A program made the position numbers and the translations under genes. The notes under the pieces are model-generated. The model had not been told where the DNA came from. It did not search any database and worked only from the letters and a program-made list of their open reading frames with translations. A stretch of DNA of 64,000 nt, taken from assembly GCA_963787195.1 (NCBI GenBank), contig CAWBCI010000042.1, positions 62,001 through 126,000 on the forward strand, written 5' to 3'. Each line of letters opens with the position of its first letter. The stretch's first letter is position 1. This stretch comes from CAWBCI01 sp963787195. GTDB taxonomy: Bacteria; Bacteroidota; Bacteroidia; Bacteroidales; JAGOPY01. Positions 48,386-57,206 of this stretch are shown here, piece by piece.

Positions 48386-49729
48386 GAAAGATATTTCTAC
48401 TATTCGGAACTTTGTTTCTTTTTACTATTTCGCTCAGGGCACAAAATGACAGCATTCCTGAAAACAAAGAGAAAATCAAGAAAGGATGGACACTGGCGGC
48501 TTTACCGGTCGTAGGTTATGATGCTGACCTGGGTTTTCAGTACGGGGCCCTGGCCAATGTATTTGATTATGGTGATGGGTCGACTTACCCGGAATACAAG
48601 AGTTCTATTTATGTGGAATGGTCGCGTTACACCAGGGGTAGCGGAGTGAATCAGTTGTTCTATGATTCCAAATATCTGATCCCCGGCCATATCAGGGTTA
48701 CAGCCGATTTTACTTATCTGACTGATAAAGCCCTGCCTTTTTATGGTTTCAATGGGTATGAAGCAGCATATCATCCGGGCTTTGAAGAGCAGGGAGGAGA
48801 TGATTATATTTCAAGGGTGTTTTACCGTCATGAAAGGAAATTACTCAGGATCATGGCCGATTTCCAGGGGCCGATTGCCGGTCAGCGTTTCAGATGGCTG
48901 GCAGGAATAAACTTTTTTGGCTACAAGGTGGCTACAGTCGATATTAATAAATTGAATAAAGGCAAGAAGGAAGATAAAAAATTACCGGATGTTCCCTTGC
49001 TTTATGATGATTATGTGAAATATGGCTTTATCTCTGAAAAAGAGAAGAACGGAGGGAACACAATTTATATCAAGCTGGGATTTATTTATGATACCAGGGA
49101 TATGGAAGCGGCCCCGAACAAAGGTATATGGTCGGAGATACTCTTCCTGGGAGCTCCCGCTTTCATAGGAAATAAAGATTTCCATTTTGCGAAGCTGGCA
49201 GTGATCCACCGTCAGTATTTCACGCCTTATACGGCAGAAACTTGTTTTGGCATATCGCATTGGCTACCAGGGAACTATTTTGGGGAAGGCACCCTTTTAT
49301 ATACAGCCTTATATGTACAGTTCATTTTCTCTTACCACCCTCCCGGATGGTTTGGGTGGGGCGCGGAACCTCAGGGGAATTCTCCGCAACCGGGTGGTGG
49401 GCGATGGGGTAGCCTATGGAAACCTGGAACTTCGCTGGATATTCCTGAGGAGCTTTCTCTTCAAGCAGAATTTTTATCTGGGACTGACTACTTTTGCAGA
49501 TGCCGGACAGGTAGTACAGGACATTCATTTAGATAAGTCGAATCTGCCGGCGGATTTTGATTATGGAAAATATTTCGAAAGGACTTCAGATGGAATCCAT
49601 ACTTCTCTTGGGCTTGGATTAAGGGCGGCCTTGAATGAAAATTTCATCCTGTCCATCGATTACGGGATTGCCATGAACCGCCAGGATGGGACCGGAGGGC
49701 TTTATGTAGGAATAAGTAACCTCTTCTGA
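48382..49729 (+). CDS. BamA/TamA-type surface antigen barrel protein (~448 aa, one frameshift)
   Basis: A signal peptide (KIFLLFGTLFLFTISLRA) is followed by a barrel with VVGYDADLGFQYGALANVFD and VFYRHERKLLRI. Its last strands have GLGGARNLRGILRNRVVGDG, the RGxxxxR-type signature of the 16-stranded Omp85 barrel, then LGLGLRAALNENFILSIDYG. No POTRA domains precede the barrel, so it is a short Omp85-like member. One extra T in TTTT at 49245-49248 breaks the frame; without it there are 449 codons. It is coupled by ATGA overlap to the symporter gene and ends in a hairpin at 49716-49750. Confidence 0.85.
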
Positions 49730-49750
49730 GCCAGGCCCAAAAGAGGTTAC
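49716..49750. terminator. Hairpin at the end of the barrel gene
   Basis: Perfect arms GTAACCTCTT and AAGAGGTTAC (10 bp) overlap the stop codon at 49727-49729. A T-run is weak, but the place between convergent genes fits a terminator. Confidence 0.65.
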
Positions 49751-49777
49751 ATTCAGTGTCTTATAAATAATTATTTC

Positions 49778-50731
49778 TTAACTGCTCCTGCGACGGATCA
49801 TAATAGCCGTGAAGGAGATCATGAGACCGATAGCAATAAGCAGCGCCCAGTTTGAGATTGGGGTTTGGATAACAACAGTTCCTGCACAAGCATCGAATGT
49901 ATAAATTTTCCAGTCGAGATAATCCACTCCGTCGTTTGCTCCGCCTGCACCGTCATAACTTATTCCGGGTTGATCAAATCTTCCTACCAGTGCATAAGCT
50001 ATACCGTCACCTTTATTCACACCTACTGTAGCAGGGATGCCACCGAATCCACCGACACCATCAGAGGCATCTCCGGTTGTCCAGGTCATGTCTCCATAAC
50101 TGAAAGCCACATTGTTACCAACTCCGATTAAAGGATCATTCCCATCGGTAAAGATCAACTCAAAAGTACAGAGCATATCACAATGTTCATCATAATAACC
50201 AACTTCCTGCCAAATTACCGTTACCCTCATAGGACTGGTTTCAATTTTATAATATACTGCTCCACAAGTCCTGGTATCCACATCGGCCCAAAAAGGGGCA
50301 AGCATGGGATAATCAGGATAGGGGAAGCTGGTAGCGGAATATTCAAAAACCGGACCGTTAAAGGAGACATTCCCGTTATTATTGATCCAGCAATAATTAT
50401 AACTATCCCCGTAAAGACAGAAGTTAAAGGGAAGAGTAATCTGACCTGTTGATTCGTCATCATTGGGATCCATGGCAAGTAAAAAAGAGTCGTCCCAGGG
50501 AATCAGAAGAGTGCTGCGGTTTCCTGTATTGGTAGCTGGTCCGATAGTGACAACAGGGCCTGATGGAGGTGCAACATATTCTGGCTGGGGTAGTTTACCC
50601 TCAGCTTTAAGTTTTTGATATTCAGGACTTGAAGGTGAAACCTGGCTAAAAACCATGCTCACCATGGAGAAGGATAAAAACAGCACCGCAATTATCCTTG
50701 AAATACGATAAAGAAAAGTTTTTTGATTCAT
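49778..50731 (-). CDS. Secreted NIDO-like protein with PISNWAL-type C-terminal anchor (317 aa)
   Basis: A signal peptide (FLYRISRIIAVLFLSFSMVS) and a Pro-rich linker precede a nidogen-like domain. It shows INNNGNVSFNGPVFEYSATS, then PMLAPFWADVDTRTCGAVYY, VTVIWQEVGYYDEHCDMLCT and FELIFTDGND, which are NIDO landmarks. Conserved Cys pairs suggest disulfides outside the cell. The last residues are TPISNWALLIAIGLMISFTA and IMIRRRSS: motif, membrane helix, Arg cluster. The same tail ends the 45705 gene. I expect an envelope-anchored adhesive protein. It lies convergent to the barrel gene and is a single unit. Confidence 0.8.
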   Translation of the reverse strand: MNQKTFLYRISRIIAVLFLSFSMVSMVFSQVSPSSPEYQKLKAEGKLPQPEYVAPPSGPVVTIGPATNTGNRSTLLIPWDDSFLLAMDPNDDESTGQITLPFNFCLYGDSYNYCWINNNGNVSFNGPVFEYSATSFPYPDYPMLAPFWADVDTRTCGAVYYKIETSPMRVTVIWQEVGYYDEHCDMLCTFELIFTDGNDPLIGVGNNVAFSYGDMTWTTGDASDGVGGFGGIPATVGVNKGDGIAYALVGRFDQPGISYDGAGGANDGVDYLDWKIYTFDACAGTVVIQTPISNWALLIAIGLMISFTAIMIRRRSS

Positions 50732-51261
50732 TTGGTTTGATTTTAGATGATGAATTAAATGCTTAACTCTTTAGAATGACGAGCAATTTACAAACTTTAA
50801 CATGATAAAATCAACAGGCATTTCAACATGCAATAGGGGAACATTTCTGCCCTACATAGGTTTTTACAAGAGTTAACCTCATAAATCGCTTTAAAACAAG
50901 TATTTATAATTTTTAAAAGATAAACTTCCTGGCCTTAAAAAAATGACATATCTGCATTTATTCGTACAAACTTGTACTTAAGGCGTACAAAATAATAATC
51001 CTGATTAATTAAAAACCTTGATTTTTTAGTCCGATATCGTCCATATTATGATTTTTTAACTTTAAGCATGATCCAAATGGTTTCAAATTTGTTATGTATT
51101 AGTTTAGATATAATTAGAATTTCAAAATCGGTCGAATATTGAGGAATGATTTTCATTAACTCATTGATCTATTGAATCATTAATTTATAAACGGATATTT
51201 ATTTCTATATTTGCCCGGCAATAAAGAATTCTATAAAGTCAAACCAATAATAAAAAAAAAG
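50732..51261. other. Spacer with GTACAAA motifs and a -7 box
   Basis: It lies between divergent genes. A GTACAAACTTGTACTTAAGG stretch near 50963 and a GTACAAAATAATAAT stretch near 50987 resemble motifs before the 45705-46558 gene. Otherwise AT-rich; no gene is seen. Confidence 0.4.
51206..51213 (+). promoter_or_regulatory. -7 box TATATTTG before the TPR gene
   Basis: It matches TAnnTTTG and covers the TTG at 51211 that would otherwise be a start of a longer frame. This supports ATG 51262 as the start of the TPR gene. Confidence 0.45.
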
Positions 51262-52215
51262 ATGAAGAGTATTCGTATTTTATTGACAATAATGTTTTTA
51301 AGCTCTGCTTCCTGGCTTATGGCTCAGGACATGAATGCGGCGGGCGAAGCTTTTAATAAGGGGATCAGCATGCAGGAACAGGAAAATTACCCGGCAGCAA
51401 TTCAGGCATATGAAAATGCCCGGGATATTGCTTCAAAACTTGGAGATGAAGGAGCTGACCTGAAGATGAAAGCTGAAAAACAGTTATCGCTCAGTTATTA
51501 TAATTATGGTAAAAAACTCTATAGTGGCAAGAAATACGGTGATGCCATAAATAATTTTATCAAATCAGCAGATTATGCTGCGATGGTGAATGATCAGGTT
51601 ACCAAAGATGCGGCCGATACTTATATAGCCGGACTGAAAACTGCGATCGGAAATAGCAGTCTTAAGAAAGAAGATTATGCTAAAGCCACCAGCTTGTACA
51701 ATGAAGCCATCAAATATAAACCGGATTATGCAAAAGCATATTTTGGATTGGGATTGGTGTATAAGAAACAGGATAATCTGGAGAAGATGAAAGAATCTAT
51801 GGACCAGGCGATTAAACTGGCTGGTAATGATGAGAAAACCATTGCAAGCGCTAAGGAAGCAAGCGGCAATGCATTTCAAAATGCAGGAGCAGTTGATCTG
51901 CAAGGCGGAGCTTTTGAAAAAGCCATCGAAAATTTAAATAAGTCACTTGAATACGACTCAAATAGTTCTATGCCATACTATTATCTCACTATTGCCTATA
52001 ATGGACTGAAAAAGTGGGAGGATGCTATTAATGCAGGAAACAAAGCACTGGAACTGGCCACAAAAGACAAATCGGATATTTACTTTGAGGTTGCCAAGGC
52101 AAATGAAGGCAAAGGGGATACCGAAGCTGCCTGCACAGATTATAAAAATGTGACTACCGGTAACAATGTGGCAGCTGCTAAGTACCAGATAGAACAGGTT
52201 CTTAAATGTAAATAG
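51262..52215 (+). CDS. Exported TPR protein (317 aa)
   Basis: Starts at ATG 51262, where the signal peptide begins (MKSIRILLTIMFLSSASWLM, cleavage near AQD). About six TPR units follow, e.g. YPAAIQAYENARDIASKLGD, YGDAINNFIKSADYAAM, YAKATSLYNEAIKYKPDYAK and FEKAIENLNKSLEYDSNSS. A C-terminal KGDTEAACTDYKNV element resembles those of Sel1/TPR lipoprotein-type proteins, but no lipobox is seen. TPRs bind proteins; the partner is unknown. It has a -7 promoter box at 51206-51213 and a terminator at 52261-52290, so it is a single-gene unit. Confidence 0.85.
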   Translation: MKSIRILLTIMFLSSASWLMAQDMNAAGEAFNKGISMQEQENYPAAIQAYENARDIASKLGDEGADLKMKAEKQLSLSYYNYGKKLYSGKKYGDAINNFIKSADYAAMVNDQVTKDAADTYIAGLKTAIGNSSLKKEDYAKATSLYNEAIKYKPDYAKAYFGLGLVYKKQDNLEKMKESMDQAIKLAGNDEKTIASAKEASGNAFQNAGAVDLQGGAFEKAIENLNKSLEYDSNSSMPYYYLTIAYNGLKKWEDAINAGNKALELATKDKSDIYFEVAKANEGKGDTEAACTDYKNVTTGNNVAAAKYQIEQVLKCK

Positions 52216-52260
52216 GATCGAATTGAGATGTTAGTATGTCTCACATCATAAAGTTAAAAA

Positions 52261-52290
52261 AGCCCTGTTTCAATGAAGCAGGGCTTTTTT
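52261..52290 (+). terminator. Rho-independent terminator after the TPR gene
   Basis: AGCCCTG-TTTC-AAT-GAAG-CAGGGCT is followed by six T, with A-run upstream. It lies between convergent genes and can serve both. Confidence 0.9.
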
Positions 52291-52312
52291 AATGCAAATA
52301 TCCATATCAGGC

Positions 52313-54364
52313 CTATCTTATGATGATCAGCTTTTTACTCAGGGAGGTCTTTCCACTTCTGACTTTCAGCAGATAAATTCCTTCCGTCAGTGAATTCCCC
52401 TTGAGCTTTCCTGTATCCCAGGAGTACTCATGCTTTCCGGCGCTTAAATTTCCGTCAACCAGGCTTTGCAACTTCTGCCCCTGCAAACTGAATATTTCTG
52501 CTTTCACAGGTCCGGCCTGATCGAGTGTCAGGGATATCCGGGTTGTACTACTGATTGGATTGGGGAAAACGTTCAGCCTGATACCTTCAGATGAATTAGG
52601 CTTAGTGTCAGAAACTGCAGATAGCAGGCTCTCATCCGCTTTGATGATCACATTTTTAATCCCGTACTGAGTAGTAATATGAAGGGTATCCACAAGCAAT
52701 CCCAGGACCTGATCTCCAACTGGCACATCAATTTTTACATTCAGTGTAAGGCTATCCCCGTAATTCATCACCAGGGGAGGATCGATATTCCAGGGATCTA
52801 TATACCAGTAAATGAGATTATTTCCTGTATTTTCAATATTTTGAATCGTGAGATCATCATTTGTATAATTATAGATATTGAAAGTTTTTCCTTCAAACAT
52901 CTCATCAAGTGTCAGGTAAACAAGGGTATCAGGGTTTATCACGGCATCAGTGGCATAATTGACTGTAAACTTATGCGGATCGGGCCGGCCTATAAAAGGA
53001 TGATCTTTAATTCTGCCTGAATAATCCGCCGTATGCACGTAATATTCGATCTGACTTCCGGGCTCCTGGAATGGTATTGTAGCTTTATAGGTATGCCCCG
53101 ACTGAAAACTAAGAGGTACAGATAGATAAGCCGTACTGTCGACCATATAATAGATTTTCAGGGAGTCCTGTATGAGACCTGCCCCGCTATAAGGAATAAT
53201 ATCCACAAAAAGGTCCCAATTTAATCTGAATGCTCTATTCCCGAGCAATGGGCTGTGTTTAACATAAAGCATCCCCAGGTCGGCTACACCTTTGGTGCGG
53301 CAATGCAGTGCATCCGTATTTTCCCAGGTATTGTACATAATACCAATAACTTCATATCCTGGCATAGCTTGTTCATAAACATCCAGGGCATCCTGATCAT
53401 ACTGGCTGCCTGTGATCGGGACAAAAACCTTCTTATTCAGGATCAGGGAGTTGGTATAAGGTGTATAGGGACTGTTACCCGGTGTATAAACGCGGTAAAC
53501 TTTATATGTGTCACCCCAGGAACTGGTCTGAAGTGCAAAATAATTGGCCACATATTCAAAATCACTGTAACGGGGGTCGTTCGCGGGAACCTGTCCGATG
53601 AGTACCTTATCCACATCCAGGAATTTACCCCAGCAATCGATATGTTTTATGTATTCTCCCAGGGGGTCAGGGAGCACATTATATTTTTGTACACCCAGAT
53701 AATCCGACACCATGGTATCGATTGCAGCATGCGGCATTGAAGGATTTTCATCCCAAATCAGGTCAGTTGAGGCAGCCTTTCCCAGCCCGTCGCACATCCA
53801 GTTTCCTCCGGTAGAAATCAGGTTCATTCCATAGAGCGGGATATTGAGATAGGAAGCCAGAACTACCGGAATATTGTCATCATTAGGCCGTGGACGGTTG
53901 TAAGGAAAATCGCATATCCCAACCTCGTAGGATGAATCAACCACGAACCAGGGCCCATAATCCCTGGTCCAGTAAGAATCGGTCGGGGCTATCATGAAAT
54001 CACAATTGGAAGTATCAACACCGGATGTTATATAAGAATTCAGTACCGATTGTTGCTGTGCACTGCTGGCAACTATCGTAATTACATTGCAATCATCAGC
54101 CATATCTTTAATGAGGGTCATGGGAATGCCAAAAGGATAGCGGATAAGCACACTCTGCATCTCTTCAAATTCAGCAACCATCCTGACCGGGTGCGAAGGC
54201 GGGTCAGTTGGGATGAAACTTCGACCGATCTCATCCTTTCTTAATTCTTCAGCTCGGGACATAGTATGAGCCAGGGGTGATAATCCGGGTTCTTTCTCCT
54301 GTCCAAAGGAAATATTGCAGCTAATTAGTAAAAACAGCAAGGATACGAGCGTAAATTTTTTCAT
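52313..54364 (-). CDS. Peptidylarginine/agmatine deiminase family enzyme with T9SS type A sorting domain
   Basis: About 683 aa from ATG 54364; the Met 24 bases upstream is less likely, as the signal peptide starts MKKFTLVSLLFLLISCNISF. The catalytic domain has all four residues of the PAD_porph family: Asp in SYWTRDYGPWF (~135), His and Asp in YIKHIDCWGKFLD (~241 and 243) and Cys in TDALHCRTKG (~355). A beta-rich middle part follows. The type A T9SS domain starts LNVFPNPISSTTRISL and ends TSLSKKLIIIR. This layout is that of secreted peptidylarginine deiminases such as the P. gingivalis enzyme, though other members hydrolyse agmatine. It would deiminate arginine outside the cell; the substrate is inferred. 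Confidence 0.9.
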   Translation of the reverse strand: MKKFTLVSLLFLLISCNISFGQEKEPGLSPLAHTMSRAEELRKDEIGRSFIPTDPPSHPVRMVAEFEEMQSVLIRYPFGIPMTLIKDMADDCNVITIVASSAQQQSVLNSYITSGVDTSNCDFMIAPTDSYWTRDYGPWFVVDSSYEVGICDFPYNRPRPNDDNIPVVLASYLNIPLYGMNLISTGGNWMCDGLGKAASTDLIWDENPSMPHAAIDTMVSDYLGVQKYNVLPDPLGEYIKHIDCWGKFLDVDKVLIGQVPANDPRYSDFEYVANYFALQTSSWGDTYKVYRVYTPGNSPYTPYTNSLILNKKVFVPITGSQYDQDALDVYEQAMPGYEVIGIMYNTWENTDALHCRTKGVADLGMLYVKHSPLLGNRAFRLNWDLFVDIIPYSGAGLIQDSLKIYYMVDSTAYLSVPLSFQSGHTYKATIPFQEPGSQIEYYVHTADYSGRIKDHPFIGRPDPHKFTVNYATDAVINPDTLVYLTLDEMFEGKTFNIYNYTNDDLTIQNIENTGNNLIYWYIDPWNIDPPLVMNYGDSLTLNVKIDVPVGDQVLGLLVDTLHITTQYGIKNVIIKADESLLSAVSDTKPNSSEGIRLNVFPNPISSTTRISLTLDQAGPVKAEIFSLQGQKLQSLVDGNLSAGKHEYSWDTGKLKGNSLTEGIYLLKVRSGKTSLSKKLIIIR

Positions 54365-54421
54365 AGGTATAAAATAAGCAGTTCTCACAAAATTAAAAAT
54401 TATTGATCCAAAACGATCGGA

Positions 54422-54450
54422 TTGCGAGCCTTTTTATTTTTGTATCTTTG
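54422..54450 (+). promoter_or_regulatory. Promoter before tatA
   Basis: TTG at 54422-54424, an 18-base spacer and TATCTTTG at 54443-54450 fit the Bacteroidota -33/-7 consensus. The tatA ATG is 30 bases downstream. Confidence 0.5.
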
Positions 54451-54479
54451 TTTGAAAATCACAGCTAATAATATCATTT

Positions 54480-54683
54480 ATGAACCCATTCATAATACTT
54501 GGTATGGTCGGCCCCTGGCAGATCATTCTCATCATAGCCATAGTGCTTTTACTTTTCGGTGGGAAGAAAATTCCCGAATTGATGCACGGGATCGGGAAAG
54601 GTGCAAGGGAATTTAAGAAGGGATTATCAGAGGATGATGAACCGGAAGAAAAGAAGAAAGACATAACAAGGAAAGAAGAGTGA
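54480..54683 (+). CDS. tatA: Twin-arginine translocase subunit TatA/E
   Basis: A 67-residue protein with the full family form: an N-terminal membrane helix WQIILIIAIVLLLFGGKKIP, the FGGKKIPEL hinge, an amphipathic helix ELMHGIGKGAREFKKGL and an acidic/basic tail. It forms the pore-like part of the Tat system that exports folded proteins. No tatC is adjacent. It starts 30 bases after a promoter and is followed by the sensor kinase gene after 28 bases, so they may be transcribed together. Confidence 0.95.
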   Translation: MNPFIILGMVGPWQIILIIAIVLLLFGGKKIPELMHGIGKGAREFKKGLSEDDEPEEKKKDITRKEE

Positions 54684-54711
54684 TCATTCTTCCCCCCAGG
54701 AAGTATCATTT

Positions 54712-56061
54712 ATGATGATTACCCTTATAGCCCTGGGTTTTGCGGCATTTCTACAGCTAGCCGCTGCAGTCATTGCACTGCTTTTACTTAAAGTCGCCAA
54801 AGGAAAGATATCCTGGCTGATGATTTCCATCGCCTTCATTTTTGTTGCTGTAAGGAGGGTTTTCGAAGTTATTGCTATACTTAAGGGAGAATATCCGGTA
54901 GAACATTTTTATACTTACCACTGGCTGGGAATTTTCGTTTCCGTCATCATGGCCCTTTCAGTCCTTCTCATCGGAAAGATCCTCTTTTCTTTTAATAATT
55001 CTGAAAATGCCCGTATAGAATCGGAAAGCCGTTTTCAAACCCTTTTCAATCATAGCAGTGATGAGATCTACCTTGCCGATCCCAAAGGGAACCTTATAGA
55101 AGTCAACCAGGTAGCTTGTGATACCCTTGGATATACCCGGGAGGAATTTCTGCATATGAATTTCAGGGACCTTAAAACCAATAAATATTATAATACGGTT
55201 GAGCCGAACCTGAAAAAGATTTTAGAGAATGGTAAGCATATTTATGAAACAGAACATGTGTCCAAAGAAGGGCATGTTATCTCCCTGGAGGTGAAAAGCA
55301 GGCTGATTGATTACCAGGGACAAAAGGCCGTCATTTCCATTGCCCGTGAAACCACCGAGAGAAAGCAGATGGAAAGAAGGATATTGAGCGCCGTTATCAA
55401 CGCAGAGGAAAACGAAAGGGAAAGGATATCCAAGGAGATCCACGATGGACTCGGTCCCTTGCTGTCAACTGTCAAACTCTATGTGAATGAACTGGAATCG
55501 GATGATCTGAGTCCGGAAGAGAAAAGTGAAATGTTGAAGCAAACCAATGACCTGATCGACGAATCCATTTCCAGTACCCGCAGCATATCTAATAATCTAA
55601 CCCCGAGACTGATCATAGATTTCGGATTGGTGAAGGCTGTGGAATCTTTTTGCAAGAAAATAAATCTGACACAAAAATTACAAATCATCTTTGAGAACCA
55701 GGATGTGGAAGGACGACTTGATCATACAGTTGAATTGATTCTTTATCGCATCATTACGGAACTCATTAATAATACCCTGAAGCACGCATCAGCAAAAAGA
55801 GTAGAGATCAGTCTTATCAAACAAGAGGAAAATCTGAAACTAACCTATATGGATGACGGAATCGGTTTTGATAAGGAAGAAGCGCTGGCAGCCGACAGTT
55901 CAGGTATGGGGATGAAGAATATGATCAGCCGGATCCGTTCAATCAATGGAAATTATCATATCCATTCACAAGACGGACAGGGTATACTGGTGATCATCGA
56001 CCTGAATCTGAAAAATCCCTTAGCTACAGTGACAAAGCATCAGGACACCGGGATTTCCTGA
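54712..56061 (+). CDS. PAS-domain sensor histidine kinase (HisKA_3, NarL-type pair)
   Basis: The 449-aa protein has three N-terminal membrane helices (1-100). A PAS domain follows at about 105-220 (RFQTLFNHSSDEIYLADPKG). The dimerisation and phosphoacceptor region has ERERISKEIHDGLGPLLSTV with His 244. The ATPase domain ends the protein (IITELINNTLKHASAKR, YMDDGIGFD, GMGMKNMISRI). Such kinases phosphorylate NarL/FixJ regulators, and one follows 72 bases downstream. The signal sensed by the PAS domain is unknown. Met 1 or Met 2 may be the start. Confidence 0.9.
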   Translation: MMITLIALGFAAFLQLAAAVIALLLLKVAKGKISWLMISIAFIFVAVRRVFEVIAILKGEYPVEHFYTYHWLGIFVSVIMALSVLLIGKILFSFNNSENARIESESRFQTLFNHSSDEIYLADPKGNLIEVNQVACDTLGYTREEFLHMNFRDLKTNKYYNTVEPNLKKILENGKHIYETEHVSKEGHVISLEVKSRLIDYQGQKAVISIARETTERKQMERRILSAVINAEENERERISKEIHDGLGPLLSTVKLYVNELESDDLSPEEKSEMLKQTNDLIDESISSTRSISNNLTPRLIIDFGLVKAVESFCKKINLTQKLQIIFENQDVEGRLDHTVELILYRIITELINNTLKHASAKRVEISLIKQEENLKLTYMDDGIGFDKEEALAADSSGMGMKNMISRIRSINGNYHIHSQDGQGILVIIDLNLKNPLATVTKHQDTGIS

Positions 56062-56100
56062 GATTCATTTCTGATGTCCTGTCAATTCTGGAATAAATAT

Positions 56101-56108
56101 TATCTTTG
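56101..56108 (+). promoter_or_regulatory. -7 box TATCTTTG before the response regulator
   Basis: It matches TAnnTTTG and covers a TTG at 56106 that a longer frame would use, so ATG 56133 is favoured. It may give the regulator a promoter of its own besides read-through from the kinase gene. Confidence 0.4.
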
Positions 56109-56132
56109 CGTAGATATGTTCAGCACATTTTT

Positions 56133-56783
56133 ATGGTAGATAAGTTAAAAATTATTATAGCAGATGACCATGAGTTCTTCCGGAATGGTTTGAAAATGGT
56201 GATCAATCGCCTGAAATATGCAAAAGTCATCGGGGAAGCAGCCAACGGAAAAGATCTCCTGGAACTCCTGGAGAAAAAAGAACCTGATATAGTGTTGATT
56301 GATATTGAAATGCCTGTAATGAATGGCATTGAGGCTACCCGCATCGCGCTGGAGACATACCCCGACCTGAAGATCGTGGCGCTTACCATGTTTGAGGATG
56401 GTGAATATGTTCAGAGTATGATCGACGCCGGCGCCAAAGGTTTCCTTTTGAAGAATATTACCAAGGATGTGCTGGATCAGGCCCTGCAGGCCGTTTCCTC
56501 CGGCAATTCATACTATTCACCGGAGCTTTGGGAGTTTTTTACCAGGAAGATTTCAAAGGATAACCGGAAAGAAGATGAGGAGATACAGTTAACTAAAAGG
56601 GAAAAGGAGATTCTGCAACTCATCTGTGACGGACTCTCGAATAAAGAGATCGCCGATCAGCTTTTCATCGCCGAGCGAACGGTCGTTGGACATAAATCTA
56701 ATCTCCTGTCCAAAACCAATTGCAAGAGCACTATCGGATTACTCTCATACGCTATTAAAAACAAACTGGTGGAATTGAAATAG
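56133..56783 (+). CDS. NarL/FixJ family response regulator
   Basis: About 216 aa from ATG 56133 (MVDKLKIIIADDHEFFRNGL). The receiver domain has the acidic pair in IIADDHEF, the phosphoacceptor Asp 57 in VLIDIEMP, and the Thr/Lys switch residues in ALTMFEDG and GFLLKNITKD. A LuxR-type helix-turn-helix follows (LTKREKEILQLICDGLSNKE and IADQLFIAERTVVGHKSNLL). It should be phosphorylated by the kinase encoded just upstream and bind DNA as a dimer. Targets are not visible; no obvious binding repeats stand out nearby. Confidence 0.95.
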   Translation: MVDKLKIIIADDHEFFRNGLKMVINRLKYAKVIGEAANGKDLLELLEKKEPDIVLIDIEMPVMNGIEATRIALETYPDLKIVALTMFEDGEYVQSMIDAGAKGFLLKNITKDVLDQALQAVSSGNSYYSPELWEFFTRKISKDNRKEDEEIQLTKREKEILQLICDGLSNKEIADQLFIAERTVVGHKSNLLSKTNCKSTIGLLSYAIKNKLVELK

Positions 56784-56830
56784 GAACTGTACCGATCCTG
56801 TTCCTGAAAAAATTAGTTGAATAGCTACCT

Positions 56831-57166
56831 ATGTTAAATCCCTTTTCCCTGATCATCTTTATTGCCGGCATATGTTTTGCCATGGCAGGCTGGTTGATGC
56901 ATAAATTTCCACCGAAGCAGATAAACTCCATTTATGGATACCGGACACCTCGGTCGATGCGTAGACAGGAATCCTGGAAAGAAGGCAACCGCTATTCTTC
57001 CGGAATAATGTTTTTCATCGGATTAGCGGATTGTTTCATCGGATTTATGGGTATTTTCTTTACACCACCTGAACTTGCCGGCGCCATCAGTGCCCTCGCA
57101 CTAGTTTTGATATCTGCATTTTTAATTATCTTTATGACCGAAAAACGCTTAAAGAACAGAGACTAA
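56831..57166 (+). CDS. SdpI family membrane protein
   Basis: A 111-residue protein with three membrane helices and the family motif INSIYGYRTPRSMRRQESWKEGN between the first two. SdpI proteins of Bacillus give immunity to a killing peptide. In Bacteroidota single SdpI genes are common and their role is unknown. It follows the response regulator by 47 bases and may be in the same unit; a link to the two-component pair is inference. Confidence 0.85.
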   Translation: MLNPFSLIIFIAGICFAMAGWLMHKFPPKQINSIYGYRTPRSMRRQESWKEGNRYSSGIMFFIGLADCFIGFMGIFFTPPELAGAISALALVLISAFLIIFMTEKRLKNRD

Positions 57167-57206
57167 TCCCGGGCCCCTTTTAGCCTATAAGGATACTTGA
57201 TTGCGC

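Noticed and set aside
51211..51261. TTG start of a longer TPR protein
   Set aside because: The TTG is inside the TATATTTG promoter box, and the signal peptide begins at ATG 51262.
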